DNA of 64,000 nt from Acidobacteriota bacterium (GTDB lineage: Bacteria; Acidobacteriota; Blastocatellia; Pyrinomonadales; Pyrinomonadaceae): the NCBI GenBank assembly GCA_003223935.1, contig QHXQ01000019.1, positions 1 to 64,000 of the forward strand, written 5' to 3'. A program made the translations under genes and the position numbers. The notes beneath the pieces were generated by a model that saw only the letters and a list, made by a program, of their open reading frames with translations, did not search any database and was not told the DNA's origin. Positions 33,922 to 42,785 of this stretch are shown piece by piece (within the stretch, counting starts at the first letter, position 1; every line of letters starts with the position of its first letter).

Positions 33922-36482
33922 TGTCTGCTCCCAGTTGTGTCTGTGCTGACGGGCTGCGCGGGCTGGCGCGGTGCGGCGAACAGTTCGGTGATGACGCGAC
34001 CGGGAAACTGTCCCGGTGCTTGCGCATAACCGACTGACAACATCGCGCCCGGCACAGGCAGTTGTCCAGTCAAGGTTAAGACAGTCGGGACGAAACTCAA
34101 ACTGTCGTAAGGCTCACTGATGATCAGCCCGCGCGGGATGCCAGTGTTTGCGCCGCCGGCAAACATCAAAGTCGAGTGGGTCGAGACGCGTTGGAATGAG
34201 CCGTGATTGCCACCGGGATTGAAGCCGCGCACGTCGAAGTTCCAATGATTGCTCGCGTGGACGAAGAGATCGGTTTCGATCAAGGTGCGTTGCCGCCGAC
34301 GGAAGCGGTGCATTAATTGTTCGTCACGTGTGAGACCCGGCACGTCCGGCTCGGTCGCAAGCGTCGGGAATTTCGCCAGCTCTTCATGCAAGCCGATCAG
34401 CCCGTTCGAATACTCCGTCTGATGAAGCGCGTGCAGCCACTCGACGTCCGTGTGCCAGCCGCTCAACCACGCGGCGCGATCCGCGCCCGCAGGCAGCGAG
34501 ACGTTCGCGTCCTCCCAAATCTTCAAAGGCAGATCGGCGCGCCACGCTTGCCGCTCGAAACTGATGCGGCCGTCCGCGTCTTGGCGCAAACGCGCGATGG
34601 GCAAATAACGCAGCAAAATTTTATCGCCACGTTCGCGGCGCGCGAGCACGAGCGCCTGCCGGTCGTCGCCGCGATAGAGCCAGATGCAATCGTCGGCGCG
34701 CAGATCGGGATCGCCCGTTGCTGAACGCAATGCTTCGACGGGAAGCTGCGCGGCCAGAAAATCTATCGGGTGATTATCGAGGCCGGGCTGCACGTTGTTG
34801 CGCACGGTCGTGTTGCGCAGCAATGCGAAGTAGTCAATGCGTTTGAAACTGCGCGCCATGTCGAGCGCGCCGTCGGGCGCAAGTTGCAAGCCTGTGGGCA
34901 TGAGGCCGACGACGTAGTTCTGTAGTTCGTTGATGTTGTTGCGCGTGCCCATCGCGCCTTTGGCGATCACGTCGGGGATGCGTATGTGCGCCGGATCAAC
35001 ATTCTCGGCCTTGAGCGCGAGCAGATTTTCGAGCGTGCGCGCGTACTCCGTGTAGTCGAGTTCATCGCCTTGCCATGAATCGAGCCGCACCGCCTGGCGC
35101 AGCGCCTCCTTGTCGCGCCCGACGGCCGCGTCCTTAGGTGTCCACTTCTTCGGCTGCGCTACGACAAGGGCGCGCTGTCGTTCGATCAGACGATGAAGCG
35201 CGCCCAACTCTTCCTGCAACTCTTCGAGCGTGCGCTGCCATTCGGGCCGGCGGCGGTCGAGCGCGGCGAAGAACGCGGCGGTCGCGGCGCGGCGCACATC
35301 GGGCGCGAGGTCTCTGCGTTGCAATTGGAGCAACAGAATATGGAGCAGATTGAGATCGCTATCGCGCAGATGTAGGCCGGAACGCTCGTTGCCGTCAAAA
35401 TCCACGAGCGCGGTCGGGTAATCGCTGCTCTGACCTTTCAGATAATAAGAGTCGGGCGTCGTCGTCGTGATGAGCGGCACGAGCGGGTAGATGCCTTTGA
35501 GCGCGTAGTCGTTTAGGAGTCGCCGTTTGGTGATGATGTGATGACCACCGCCCTCTGCGCTCGCCAATAGTTTGACGAGATTGAACCCTTGACTGTAGTA
35601 ACGCTCGTCAGAGTTAATGCCGTGATCGGAGACGACGATGAACGCGGTGTCAGCCGCCAATGGACTCGCCTCAATCGCCGTCCAGATGCGCCCGACGATG
35701 CCGTCCAACTCTTGCAGCGCGGCGAGGTGTGTGGCGCGGTCGCGGTTGTGATGCGCGGCATGATCGAACTCGGAGGTGTAGTAGTCCAAGTAACGAACGC
35801 GCGGGTCGTTCAAACGCTGGATCAACTCGCGCTCTACTTCGTCATAGATCATGTTGCGCGCGCCGATCCCCAGCGTCCATTCATCGAACAACTCTTCGGG
35901 CGAGTGCGTGGCGAGATAGTTCTTGCCTGCGCCTTCGAGCAGGGAATAGTGTATGCCGCGCTCGTAGGTTTGAAAGCTGACGTAGCGTTCGTAATTTTTG
36001 TAACGATCAATCAGAAGCGGCACGCCGAGTTCGTCCAATACTTCAGACCCCGGCATGTCAATGCGCCGCTTGGCGATGTTTGCGAGCCAGACGGGCAGGA
36101 AGCTCAGATAGTCGTATGAGTGCTGCGTGAAGCGGTCGAACTCGACGTTGCCTTTGATCTGCAGGTGCTGGCCCGTATCAAGCAGCGACCAAGAGGGCGC
36201 AGACAAACTCATGCCGCGCACGTAAAAATTCTCGACCCGCGTGCCGTTCTCATAAAACAGATGATCGATCCACGGCAGCAGACTCTTGCCCGTGCGCGGG
36301 TCGCGCTCGCGCACATATCTATCAACCTCCGCGCCCGGCAACCCATCAACCTTGAGAATCACGACGCGCCGCGCCTGTGCGTGCGCCAGTAGGCAGAAAG
36401 CAGAAAGCAGAAGGCAGAAAGCAGAAGGCAGTCGGCAGTAGGCGGAACGCAGACGAGGTTGACAAGAGCGCCTACGCCACAT
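33918..36482 (-). CDS. Exported alkaline-phosphatase-superfamily phosphodiesterase-like protein
   Basis: 854 residues from ATG 36482. The signal peptide ends AHAQA at residues 33-37, just before RRVVILKVDGLPG with the first metal aspartate. The nucleophile is probably the serine in MSLSAPSWSLLDTGQH; VVSDHGINSDERYYSQG and GGNHGSFQRVSTHSTLMFAGG supply the other Asp/His ligands. This order fits type I phosphodiesterase/phosphopentomutase-like AP-fold enzymes acting on phosphodiesters or phospho-lipids. Residues about 11-32, most of the signal peptide, are encoded by an intergenic heptamer repeat. Starts at 36578 or 36530 would only lengthen the N-terminus into repeat. The next gene overlaps its stop. 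Confidence 0.82.
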   Translation of the reverse strand: MWRRRSCQPRLRSAYCRLPSAFCLLLSAFCLLAHAQARRVVILKVDGLPGAEVDRYVRERDPRTGKSLLPWIDHLFYENGTRVENFYVRGMSLSAPSWSLLDTGQHLQIKGNVEFDRFTQHSYDYLSFLPVWLANIAKRRIDMPGSEVLDELGVPLLIDRYKNYERYVSFQTYERGIHYSLLEGAGKNYLATHSPEELFDEWTLGIGARNMIYDEVERELIQRLNDPRVRYLDYYTSEFDHAAHHNRDRATHLAALQELDGIVGRIWTAIEASPLAADTAFIVVSDHGINSDERYYSQGFNLVKLLASAEGGGHHIITKRRLLNDYALKGIYPLVPLITTTTPDSYYLKGQSSDYPTALVDFDGNERSGLHLRDSDLNLLHILLLQLQRRDLAPDVRRAATAAFFAALDRRRPEWQRTLEELQEELGALHRLIERQRALVVAQPKKWTPKDAAVGRDKEALRQAVRLDSWQGDELDYTEYARTLENLLALKAENVDPAHIRIPDVIAKGAMGTRNNINELQNYVVGLMPTGLQLAPDGALDMARSFKRIDYFALLRNTTVRNNVQPGLDNHPIDFLAAQLPVEALRSATGDPDLRADDCIWLYRGDDRQALVLARRERGDKILLRYLPIARLRQDADGRISFERQAWRADLPLKIWEDANVSLPAGADRAAWLSGWHTDVEWLHALHQTEYSNGLIGLHEELAKFPTLATEPDVPGLTRDEQLMHRFRRRQRTLIETDLFVHASNHWNFDVRGFNPGGNHGSFQRVSTHSTLMFAGGANTGIPRGLIISEPYDSLSFVPTVLTLTGQLPVPGAMLSVGYAQAPGQFPGRVITELFAAPRQPAQPVSTDTTGSRH

Positions 36483-36600
36483 ACTCAGCAAATTATTGCC
36501 GACAACAGATCGCCGACAAGCTATTGCCATCTGCCTATTGCTTTCCGCCTGCTGTTTTCTGCCTTCTGCCTTCTGCATATTCTTAATTGCCTACTGCCTT
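36388..36600. repeat. Large heptamer-word inverted repeat, partly inside a coding region
   Basis: Left arm 36388-36450: nine tandem 7-nt words of the type AGAARGC. Right arm 36524-36600: eleven tandem words of the type CTGCCTT, complementary to the left. The region between also shows 7-nt rhythm (CCGACAA twice, 14 nt apart). The right arm ends at the stop codon of the upstream minus-strand gene; the left arm lies inside the signal-peptide codons of the downstream one. Confidence 0.85.
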
Positions 36601-38682
36601 TCACTGTCCGCCCATCTCCGCGATGATCTTGGCGGTGGCTGGAGTGATGCGTTGGTCTTCGCGGGCGGCACGACGCAAGTATTCGGCGCTGAGCGTGCGC
36701 CAGCGTTCATCCTGCGCTTCGTCGCCGTAGATGCGCGCGAGTGCGTCCTTGGCGGTCTCATTATTGATGCGATAGAGACCGTTCAGGCAGAGACGCTGCG
36801 TCTCTTCATCCTGCGTGTGCGCGAAGATGCGCGCGACGGCCGCCGCAGTCTGGCCGTCGGCGCGCGCGCCGTGCTCAGCGATGAACGCAAGCGAGCGGCG
36901 CACGTCTGCGATGTTCCATTGCACTTCGACGCGCACACTCGTCCGCGCCACCTCGCGCAAGAAGTGGCGATGATAGGCGAGTTGACGTGTGGTATCGAGC
37001 GCAGTCGCTGCTTCGTTGGGCGCGGCCTGCTCGCGATGCGTGTAGAGACCGAAGCTCAAGGTGTTGGCGAGGCGAAAGAGCGTCTGCTCTGTGCGCGTGT
37101 GTTTGAGCGGCACCATCTCTGCGCGCCGGTCGCGGTCGAGTTGCGCCGGCAACCCATCAGGTCGCTGCGCGTATTCAAGCAGCGCCTCATACTGCGCGCG
37201 TGCCAGACGCACCTCCGCCGCGCGCCCGTTCTCCAGTGGGTTCAGCGAAACGTGTTCGAGCCGTTGGCTCACTTCGTGGCGCAGTTCCGGGTCGAGCGAA
37301 GCGTCGAGCGAGAGCAACAGTTTGAGTTGCGAGTAGGCGCGCAGCCGCGAAGGTTGATTTATGTCCATGCCGCGCTTGTCGGTGACGTAATCGTAAACGG
37401 TACGGCCGAGCAAATAGGGCAAGTCGAAGCGTGAGACAGCGAGCACGTTGCGCGCCACGTCTTCAAGCACGCGCTTCGACATCTCGCGCTCTTTCGGGTT
37501 GAACGCGTTGCGAAAATCAACGAGCAGGATTGGAATCTTCGGATGATCTAGGCCGTAGAGCGCGAGCGGGAGCAACTCGACCGCGTGCGCGCCCGGCGTG
37601 TCTGCCGCAACGACGCGATTGTCTGCGTCGTAGTAACGCGTCTCAGTGTAGCCCTGCCACGCGCGCAGGCGTCTGTCGTCCCAAGGGCTGGCGATGTTGA
37701 GAAAGCGCCCTTTGAATTTGCGGCCGCGATTGGCATCCAAGTCTGAACGAGCGACCCAAAGCAGCGCGTGCGTCGTGCTGCCATCGGGCAGTTCCAACGG
37801 CTCGAAGATGAGTCCGGTCGCTTCCGCCTGTTGGCGCAGCAACTCCCAGTTGTGCCCGCGCGTATCGCGCCATTGGCTGGTCTGTTGCTGATAGACGCGC
37901 TGCAAATAAATATCGTCAACGATGCCGCCGAAAGTTTTCTCGGTCAGCATCAAACGCGCTTGTATCTCCTGCAACTCGCCGGGCGAGAAGACCGGCTGCT
38001 CGCCTGTCTGCGCTTCGTAGAGCGAGAGGATGGCGAGCGCGCTGATGATGTGCGCCTTGCGGTAATCGTCCACGTTGCGCCGGTAGGTGCGCGTCGTGGC
38101 CTTGAGCATGAAGCCGTAAGAGTCGAGCAGAATTGCCTGTGTCGCCGTCCAGAAAAGTTTCTGCCAGACATCGCGGCCGGTCGCGGCGAGATCAACGACG
38201 GGTGGCGGCACGCGCTTCGTCGCGCCCTTGTTGCCGACGCGATTGTAAAAGAAAGGGACGGCGGCGGCGGCGCGTTGCTCTGCGCGTGGGCGCGTGTAGG
38301 TGTGCATCCAGACGTAGCGCAGGCGGTCGTTCTCGCGCACGTCATCGCCGAGCGTGTCGCGCAGGATCGTAACGAGCGGTACGTCTTGATCCGCTTCCTC
38401 CATGTCGCTTGCGCTGGCGTGTTGCGACATGCGCTCGGCGGCTGCGACGCCGGGCAGTTTGCCAAAGATGGTCAGCAACTCCGCGCCGCCTGCGACGGGT
38501 ATGCGTTCAAGTCGGAAATCGGATTGTGCGGGCGCAGAGGCGGCCGGCGGCACGAGTTGTGTATCGGCGACGGGCGTTTGCGCCCGCAGTGTACGCTGAG
38601 CGGCCGGCAGGAAGATGAAGAGGAGGGAGAAAAATATCGAGATCGTTTGCCGCGCCCCGCGCCCCACGCTCAAGTTATTCAT
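36601..38682 (-). CDS. Secreted protein of unknown function with C-terminal helical repeats
   Basis: 693 residues. The N-terminus ISIFFSLLFIFLPAAQRTLRA is a signal peptide. I do not recognise a characterised family. Visible features: a Pro/Ala-rich linker after cleavage, a central region with many aromatic and charged residues (PLALYGLDHPKIPILLVDFRNAFNPKERE, then DLPYLLGRTVYDYVTDKRG), and a C-terminal part (about 600-690) of short amphipathic helices resembling HEAT/ARM repeats (AKDALARIYGDEAQDERWRTL). It sits between a glycosyltransferase and the exported phosphatase in the same direction, so an envelope role is likely. No active-site motif can be named. Confidence 0.75.
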   Translation of the reverse strand: MNNLSVGRGARQTISIFFSLLFIFLPAAQRTLRAQTPVADTQLVPPAASAPAQSDFRLERIPVAGGAELLTIFGKLPGVAAAERMSQHASASDMEEADQDVPLVTILRDTLGDDVRENDRLRYVWMHTYTRPRAEQRAAAAVPFFYNRVGNKGATKRVPPPVVDLAATGRDVWQKLFWTATQAILLDSYGFMLKATTRTYRRNVDDYRKAHIISALAILSLYEAQTGEQPVFSPGELQEIQARLMLTEKTFGGIVDDIYLQRVYQQQTSQWRDTRGHNWELLRQQAEATGLIFEPLELPDGSTTHALLWVARSDLDANRGRKFKGRFLNIASPWDDRRLRAWQGYTETRYYDADNRVVAADTPGAHAVELLPLALYGLDHPKIPILLVDFRNAFNPKEREMSKRVLEDVARNVLAVSRFDLPYLLGRTVYDYVTDKRGMDINQPSRLRAYSQLKLLLSLDASLDPELRHEVSQRLEHVSLNPLENGRAAEVRLARAQYEALLEYAQRPDGLPAQLDRDRRAEMVPLKHTRTEQTLFRLANTLSFGLYTHREQAAPNEAATALDTTRQLAYHRHFLREVARTSVRVEVQWNIADVRRSLAFIAEHGARADGQTAAAVARIFAHTQDEETQRLCLNGLYRINNETAKDALARIYGDEAQDERWRTLSAEYLRRAAREDQRITPATAKIIAEMGGQ

Positions 38683-38958
38683 AACCGATGCGTGCTTCCC
38701 CTTTTACTCAGCAACCCACTCCTGTTGGAGCGAAATGACTGCGCCTTCAACGGTCAGCCCTTGATGTAAACCGTGGCGTTTGTAGGTGCCCTATTCTACC
38801 GCAGGATCGCTCGGCAACAAGTGTGCCGTAAAACGGGCGAGGGGCTTGTTGGTTAAGCTAGCTTAGAACCATTGACGCAAACGGTCGCCAGACCGTTAAC
38901 AATTCGGGCTTGCGATGCCGCCGCGCCGCGCGTACGTTGCCAACAAGCACGAGGGAAG

Positions 38959-40659
38959 TTACTGCCGCAGCGAGGGGGCGAGCGTACGCAACGTCGTTGC
39001 GTCAAGCACGAAGACGCGCACAGCCGGCGTGTCGCCGAGAGCGATGACCATCGCGGGTTGGCTGACTTCAGAGAGCTTTGCGACGAGCGCATCGTTGGTG
39101 AAATAACGACGCCCGCGCGCGGCAATGATGATGTCGCCGGGCGTGAATTCGTTGAGCGCAGCGCGGTCTGAGAGTGAGATGGAAATCAGATCGTCGCGCC
39201 CGGCGGCGTGCGCATAGTGTGTGAATAGTTCGGGCGTCTCGCAGGCGATGCGCGCCTGCGCGCGTGCGCGCGCGGCGACCGCAAAGGCCGTGTCGCGCAT
39301 GCTTGCATCATAGAACTCGTCGTGGGGGAAGTAGCTGCCGGCGCGCGCGTGCCCGCCGCCGAGCGCGTTCGTGTAGAGCCGGTAGTAGGGCATCGCGCTC
39401 GCAGAGGCGTAAGCCGAGCCGGTGAGCGCGCAGAGCACGATGCACGCTTGCACGTAGGTCTGGAACGTTTCAGTTGCGCCGATGCGGCGCGAAGTCAGCG
39501 CGACCCACCGGATGAGCGCATGGACGCCGACCGCCGTTGTGATCAGCACGACGGGTAGGGCGAGCGTGAAGTAGCGCAAAAATTTTCCGCCGAGCAGCGT
39601 GAAGGGGAAGAACCAGAAGAAGAGCCAGAAGAGAATGAAGTAGCGCGCGTCGCCGAGTCGTTTAGTGAAGAGCAGAGGCAACCCGACGAGAAAGCCTGCG
39701 CCCACCGTGAGCGGCAGCTTGAACGCCATGAAGACATAGTAAAAGTACCAAGCCATACCGCGTAGCCAGAGCGATAACTGATTGGGATAGAGCCGGCCCA
39801 TGAACTCGTAGCCTTCATGCCCGATCCGATGCTCGCCCGCGAAGAGGCGCATCTGGTGCCAAGTGCCCGGCAGCAGGATCGTCGGGCTGAGCACGACGAA
39901 CACCGCACCCATCAACACAAAGAACATGAGCCAGCGCCGCCGGCCCAGACGCCAGCGTGTCGCCGGAATGTCCTGAAAGATGTGGTAGTAGCTCGTACTG
40001 ATCGCCAACAGGTGCAGCAGATACTTCGACGCGAGCATCGCACCGAAGGCGGCCGCTGTCGCCCAAGCGTAACGTAAATAATTTTGTGCGCCCGACTCGG
40101 CCGCGCGCCGACAGCGCAGCCAAAAGATATTTGCCAGCAGGAAGAAGAAGAGTAGGAATGTGTCCTCTTTGGCGATGCGATTGAAGCCAATGGCTGCTGG
40201 GTCAAGCGCCCACAGTGCCGCCGTAATCAGCGCGGTCGTCGGGCCGAACAGTTCCGCGACGAGCAGGAACAACAGCAGCGCGGTGAAGGTACCGAATACC
40301 ACTGAGGGCAGACGCAAGGCCGTCTCTTCCGCGACGCGCAGTTGCGGGTGCGCGGCGACGATGCGCGATTCGTTCCACTGTTCGCTCGCCAACACGCTCA
40401 GCGTCAACAAAGCTTTCATCAGAAACGGATGTTCGCCGTTCGCCGAAGTCAACCCGTGCGCGCGATAGTCCGCGACGGCGTTCAACTTGTTGAGTTCGTC
40501 TTCGCTCAGCCCTTCGGCGCTCAGATGATAGGCACGTAGCCCGAAGCCGACGAGCAAGATCAAACTCAAAAGCGAGACGACGAGCGCGCGACTATGCGCC
40601 CGCGCGCCTTGCGCGGCGAACAGTTTCGGCGTGTCGAACGTGGCGGCAGTTGCGGACAA
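38959..40659 (-). CDS. GT-C type glycosyltransferase (PMT/ArnT-like membrane protein)
   Basis: 566 residues with 10-12 predicted membrane helices. The first periplasmic loop carries LSAEGLSEDELNKL, where PMT/ArnT enzymes have the catalytic acidic pair, followed by NGEHPFLMKALL. Such enzymes move a sugar from a polyprenyl-phosphate donor to a lipid or protein on the outer face of the inner membrane. The C-terminal 150 residues are a soluble periplasmic domain. It is the first gene of a minus-strand run with a secreted unknown, an exported phosphatase and a flippase-like fusion. Donor and acceptor are unknown. The 276 bp between it and the next gene hold no gene; a TAAGCTAGCTTA palindrome lies at 38854-38865. 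Confidence 0.82.
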   Translation of the reverse strand: MSATAATFDTPKLFAAQGARAHSRALVVSLLSLILLVGFGLRAYHLSAEGLSEDELNKLNAVADYRAHGLTSANGEHPFLMKALLTLSVLASEQWNESRIVAAHPQLRVAEETALRLPSVVFGTFTALLLFLLVAELFGPTTALITAALWALDPAAIGFNRIAKEDTFLLFFFLLANIFWLRCRRAAESGAQNYLRYAWATAAAFGAMLASKYLLHLLAISTSYYHIFQDIPATRWRLGRRRWLMFFVLMGAVFVVLSPTILLPGTWHQMRLFAGEHRIGHEGYEFMGRLYPNQLSLWLRGMAWYFYYVFMAFKLPLTVGAGFLVGLPLLFTKRLGDARYFILFWLFFWFFPFTLLGGKFLRYFTLALPVVLITTAVGVHALIRWVALTSRRIGATETFQTYVQACIVLCALTGSAYASASAMPYYRLYTNALGGGHARAGSYFPHDEFYDASMRDTAFAVAARARAQARIACETPELFTHYAHAAGRDDLISISLSDRAALNEFTPGDIIIAARGRRYFTNDALVAKLSEVSQPAMVIALGDTPAVRVFVLDATTLRTLAPSLRQ

Positions 40660-40799
40660 GACTAAATAAATGCTCCCGGCTAGTTAATCATTTGAATCAA
40701 GCATCGTGCCGCACGGCGGGCGATCCGCGTGCGTTCAAAAGTCGCAAGGTTAGCCTGTCCAGTAACTGTCTGTCAAAAACGCATGACCGAGAAGCAGGC

Positions 40800-40828
40800 G
40801 CAAAATTACGACAGATTGATAATTTTGC
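40800..40828. other. Small AT-rich hairpin in gene-free stretch 40660-40902
   Basis: GCAAAATTA and TAATTTTGC form a 9-bp stem with an 11-nt loop, about 75 bp downstream of the FHA-protease gene on the minus strand. No T-run follows. I see no gene in 40660-40902; a weak terminator or the glycosyltransferase promoter region are possibilities. Confidence 0.35.
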
Positions 40829-40902
40829 AGGCGGGCTTGTGGTGCTTTTCAGTTTGTTACGAGGCCGGCAGAGCGTGACAGATTGAGCTTGAAGACGTAA
40901 GG

Positions 40903-42528
40903 CTAATGAGCTTGATTGGTCGCCGTGCCGGCGCGCGCTTCTTTAACTTGGGCATTGGTATTGGCCGTCGTCTCCTTCTCAGGCTCTTCCGATTTCCAAC
41001 CGGCGCGTTGTAGGAGCGTGATGGCGTAGCGGACGGGGATGGCGAAATTGGCGTCTTGAATCTCTGTGAAGATGGCGAAGTTGATGCCGATGACGCGCCC
41101 CGATTGCCCGAAGAGCGGCGCGCCCGAACCGCCCTCGGCGGTGCGCGCGTCGTAGATGATGCGGTGCGCCTCGTAGTCTGTGATGTGCCCTTGCGTGGTG
41201 AGCGGTTTAATTAGGCTGAGTTCCGCGAGCCGCCCGACGAGCACGTCAACAGACGAACCGAAGCGCTGCTTGATGTTGTTCGCGTCCTCGTCCGGCAACG
41301 AAGCGAGGATGCGATCCGGCCCCGAAGGATAGCCCATCAAGACGACCGCTTTGCCGACCGCCGCCGCGTCCGATTCGCTGTCGAGCGGGAGCGCCGGAAT
41401 CGTCGTCGGCACTTCCGTCGTGTCGAGCGTGCAGACCGCGAGGTCGTCGCGCGGTGCGGATTGCTTGAAGCGCAGTGTGAACGGCTCTTTGATGCCGGGA
41501 AAGTAGGCGAGCAGTTTCGTCAGACGCGGCTTGCCGTTGACCGTGCTGCTGAAGACCATCGAGCGTTCGTCCGCGACCCAAGGCTCGACGGCGACATGCC
41601 GGTTGGTCACGATGAACCCGCCGCCGACGTGAAAGCCCGTGCCGACGTAAGGAAACTCGGCGACAGGGCCGCGACCTTCTGGTGTTAAGAGCGGTGCTTG
41701 TTCGGTCTGCGGCACGCGCTCATCGGCCGGGGTCGGCTGTGGCTCGGGATAACGCAAGGGGCGGCCCGTGCCGGACTCGACGAAGATGTATGTGCCGGAG
41801 ATCAGACAGACGCCGCTGCCGTATTCGCTGCGCAGCTTCGGCGCGAGCGACAAGCTATAGATGATGTCCTTATTGCTCTTGTCCACCTGCTCGAACTGGT
41901 GCTTTGAATCTTCGAGTTGCTTGTTCTGTTGTGCCAGCGTGTTGTTCAAGGTCTCGATCTGATGCCGGCTCTGCTTGAGTTCTTTGAAGACGGCGAAGCC
42001 CAGATAGAGCGTGCCGCCGACGAGCACGAGTGCAAACAAGAGTGTGATGAGCTTGGTGCTGGGATTGATCTCGCGCATCAGTTCGCGCGTGAACTCGCGC
42101 AGGAATACTTTGGCGTCGTCGCGCCGCGCTGTGGCTGCGGCTTCGATAGCTGCGTCTTGAATGAAAGGCGCGACGTGAACATCCGCGCCGCGCTCAGGCA
42201 CGAGCGCAGGCGGCGCACTCAGAGGGAAAAATTGCAGCGTGAAATCAGAGTCGGCGAGTTGCACTTGATCGCCGTCTTCGATCTTGCGCCCTTCTGTGAG
42301 CGGCGCGCCATTGTGCGTCAGCCCGAGCGCCGGGTCGAAAGCAGCGATGTGATAATGACCGTTGGTGCGCGCAAGTTCGAGTAGCAACGGCGGCGCGTCA
42401 GGGATGAGGTCGGGCTGGAAGCGCAGGTCACAATCGGGGCCTGCGCCGATGCGTATGCGCTCTTGAGCGAGCACTTCGGTGTGCCGCTCCGAGCCGACTT
42501 CGATGTGAATCACTAATCCTTGAGCCAT
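40903..42528 (-). CDS. FHA-domain, membrane-anchored trypsin-like serine protease
   Basis: 541 residues from ATG 42528. An N-terminal forkhead-associated domain (about 5-102, IRIGAGPDCDLRF then THNGAPLTEGRKIEDGDQVQL) is cytoplasmic; one membrane helix lies at about 158-181, a coiled coil at about 183-222, then an extracytoplasmic trypsin-like domain. The catalytic triad is visible: H311 in VTNRHVAV, D362 in RDDLAVCTLD and S468 in EGGSGAPLFG. No PDZ domain is seen, unlike DegP. The FHA domain usually reads phospho-threonine, so protease action may be tied to a Ser/Thr kinase signal; no kinase is in the window. The frame extends to 42579, but ATG 42528 begins the FHA fold. Confidence 0.85.
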   Translation of the reverse strand: MAQGLVIHIEVGSERHTEVLAQERIRIGAGPDCDLRFQPDLIPDAPPLLLELARTNGHYHIAAFDPALGLTHNGAPLTEGRKIEDGDQVQLADSDFTLQFFPLSAPPALVPERGADVHVAPFIQDAAIEAAATARRDDAKVFLREFTRELMREINPSTKLITLLFALVLVGGTLYLGFAVFKELKQSRHQIETLNNTLAQQNKQLEDSKHQFEQVDKSNKDIIYSLSLAPKLRSEYGSGVCLISGTYIFVESGTGRPLRYPEPQPTPADERVPQTEQAPLLTPEGRGPVAEFPYVGTGFHVGGGFIVTNRHVAVEPWVADERSMVFSSTVNGKPRLTKLLAYFPGIKEPFTLRFKQSAPRDDLAVCTLDTTEVPTTIPALPLDSESDAAAVGKAVVLMGYPSGPDRILASLPDEDANNIKQRFGSSVDVLVGRLAELSLIKPLTTQGHITDYEAHRIIYDARTAEGGSGAPLFGQSGRVIGINFAIFTEIQDANFAIPVRYAITLLQRAGWKSEEPEKETTANTNAQVKEARAGTATNQAH

Positions 42529-42627
42529 ACAGCAAGGGCCGCGACCGACAACAATTAAGCGACCACGTAAGAACCGCACTCAAGCAAAGAACCGGCGGTC
42601 TCGTGCGCAGTCGCCTACGCACATCAT

Positions 42628-42655
42628 TTTATACTAAGATTTCGCGCGCGAGCAA
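42628..42655 (-). promoter_or_regulatory. Candidate promoter of the FHA-protease gene
   Basis: On the minus strand, TTGCTC and TATAAA are 16 bp apart, about 100 bp upstream of ATG 42528, in the 257-bp gap between divergent genes. The -10 is good and the -35 weak. Confidence 0.4.
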
Positions 42656-42785
42656 AATCCGAATGCAACAGGCGCTTGCGCCCGGCGCATCCTAGAGGGC
42701 GCGTGCGCAGTAGCGTTAATGCTTGATCGACTGCTCCAACATACAACTGCGCTTTTGTCTGAACCTCAACGGGGAGCGAATTCTT

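Noticed and set aside
36388-36600. Possible CRISPR array because of many short tandem words
   Set aside because: Units are 7 nt, degenerate and adjacent, without spacers, and the two halves are reverse complements. No cas genes are in the window.
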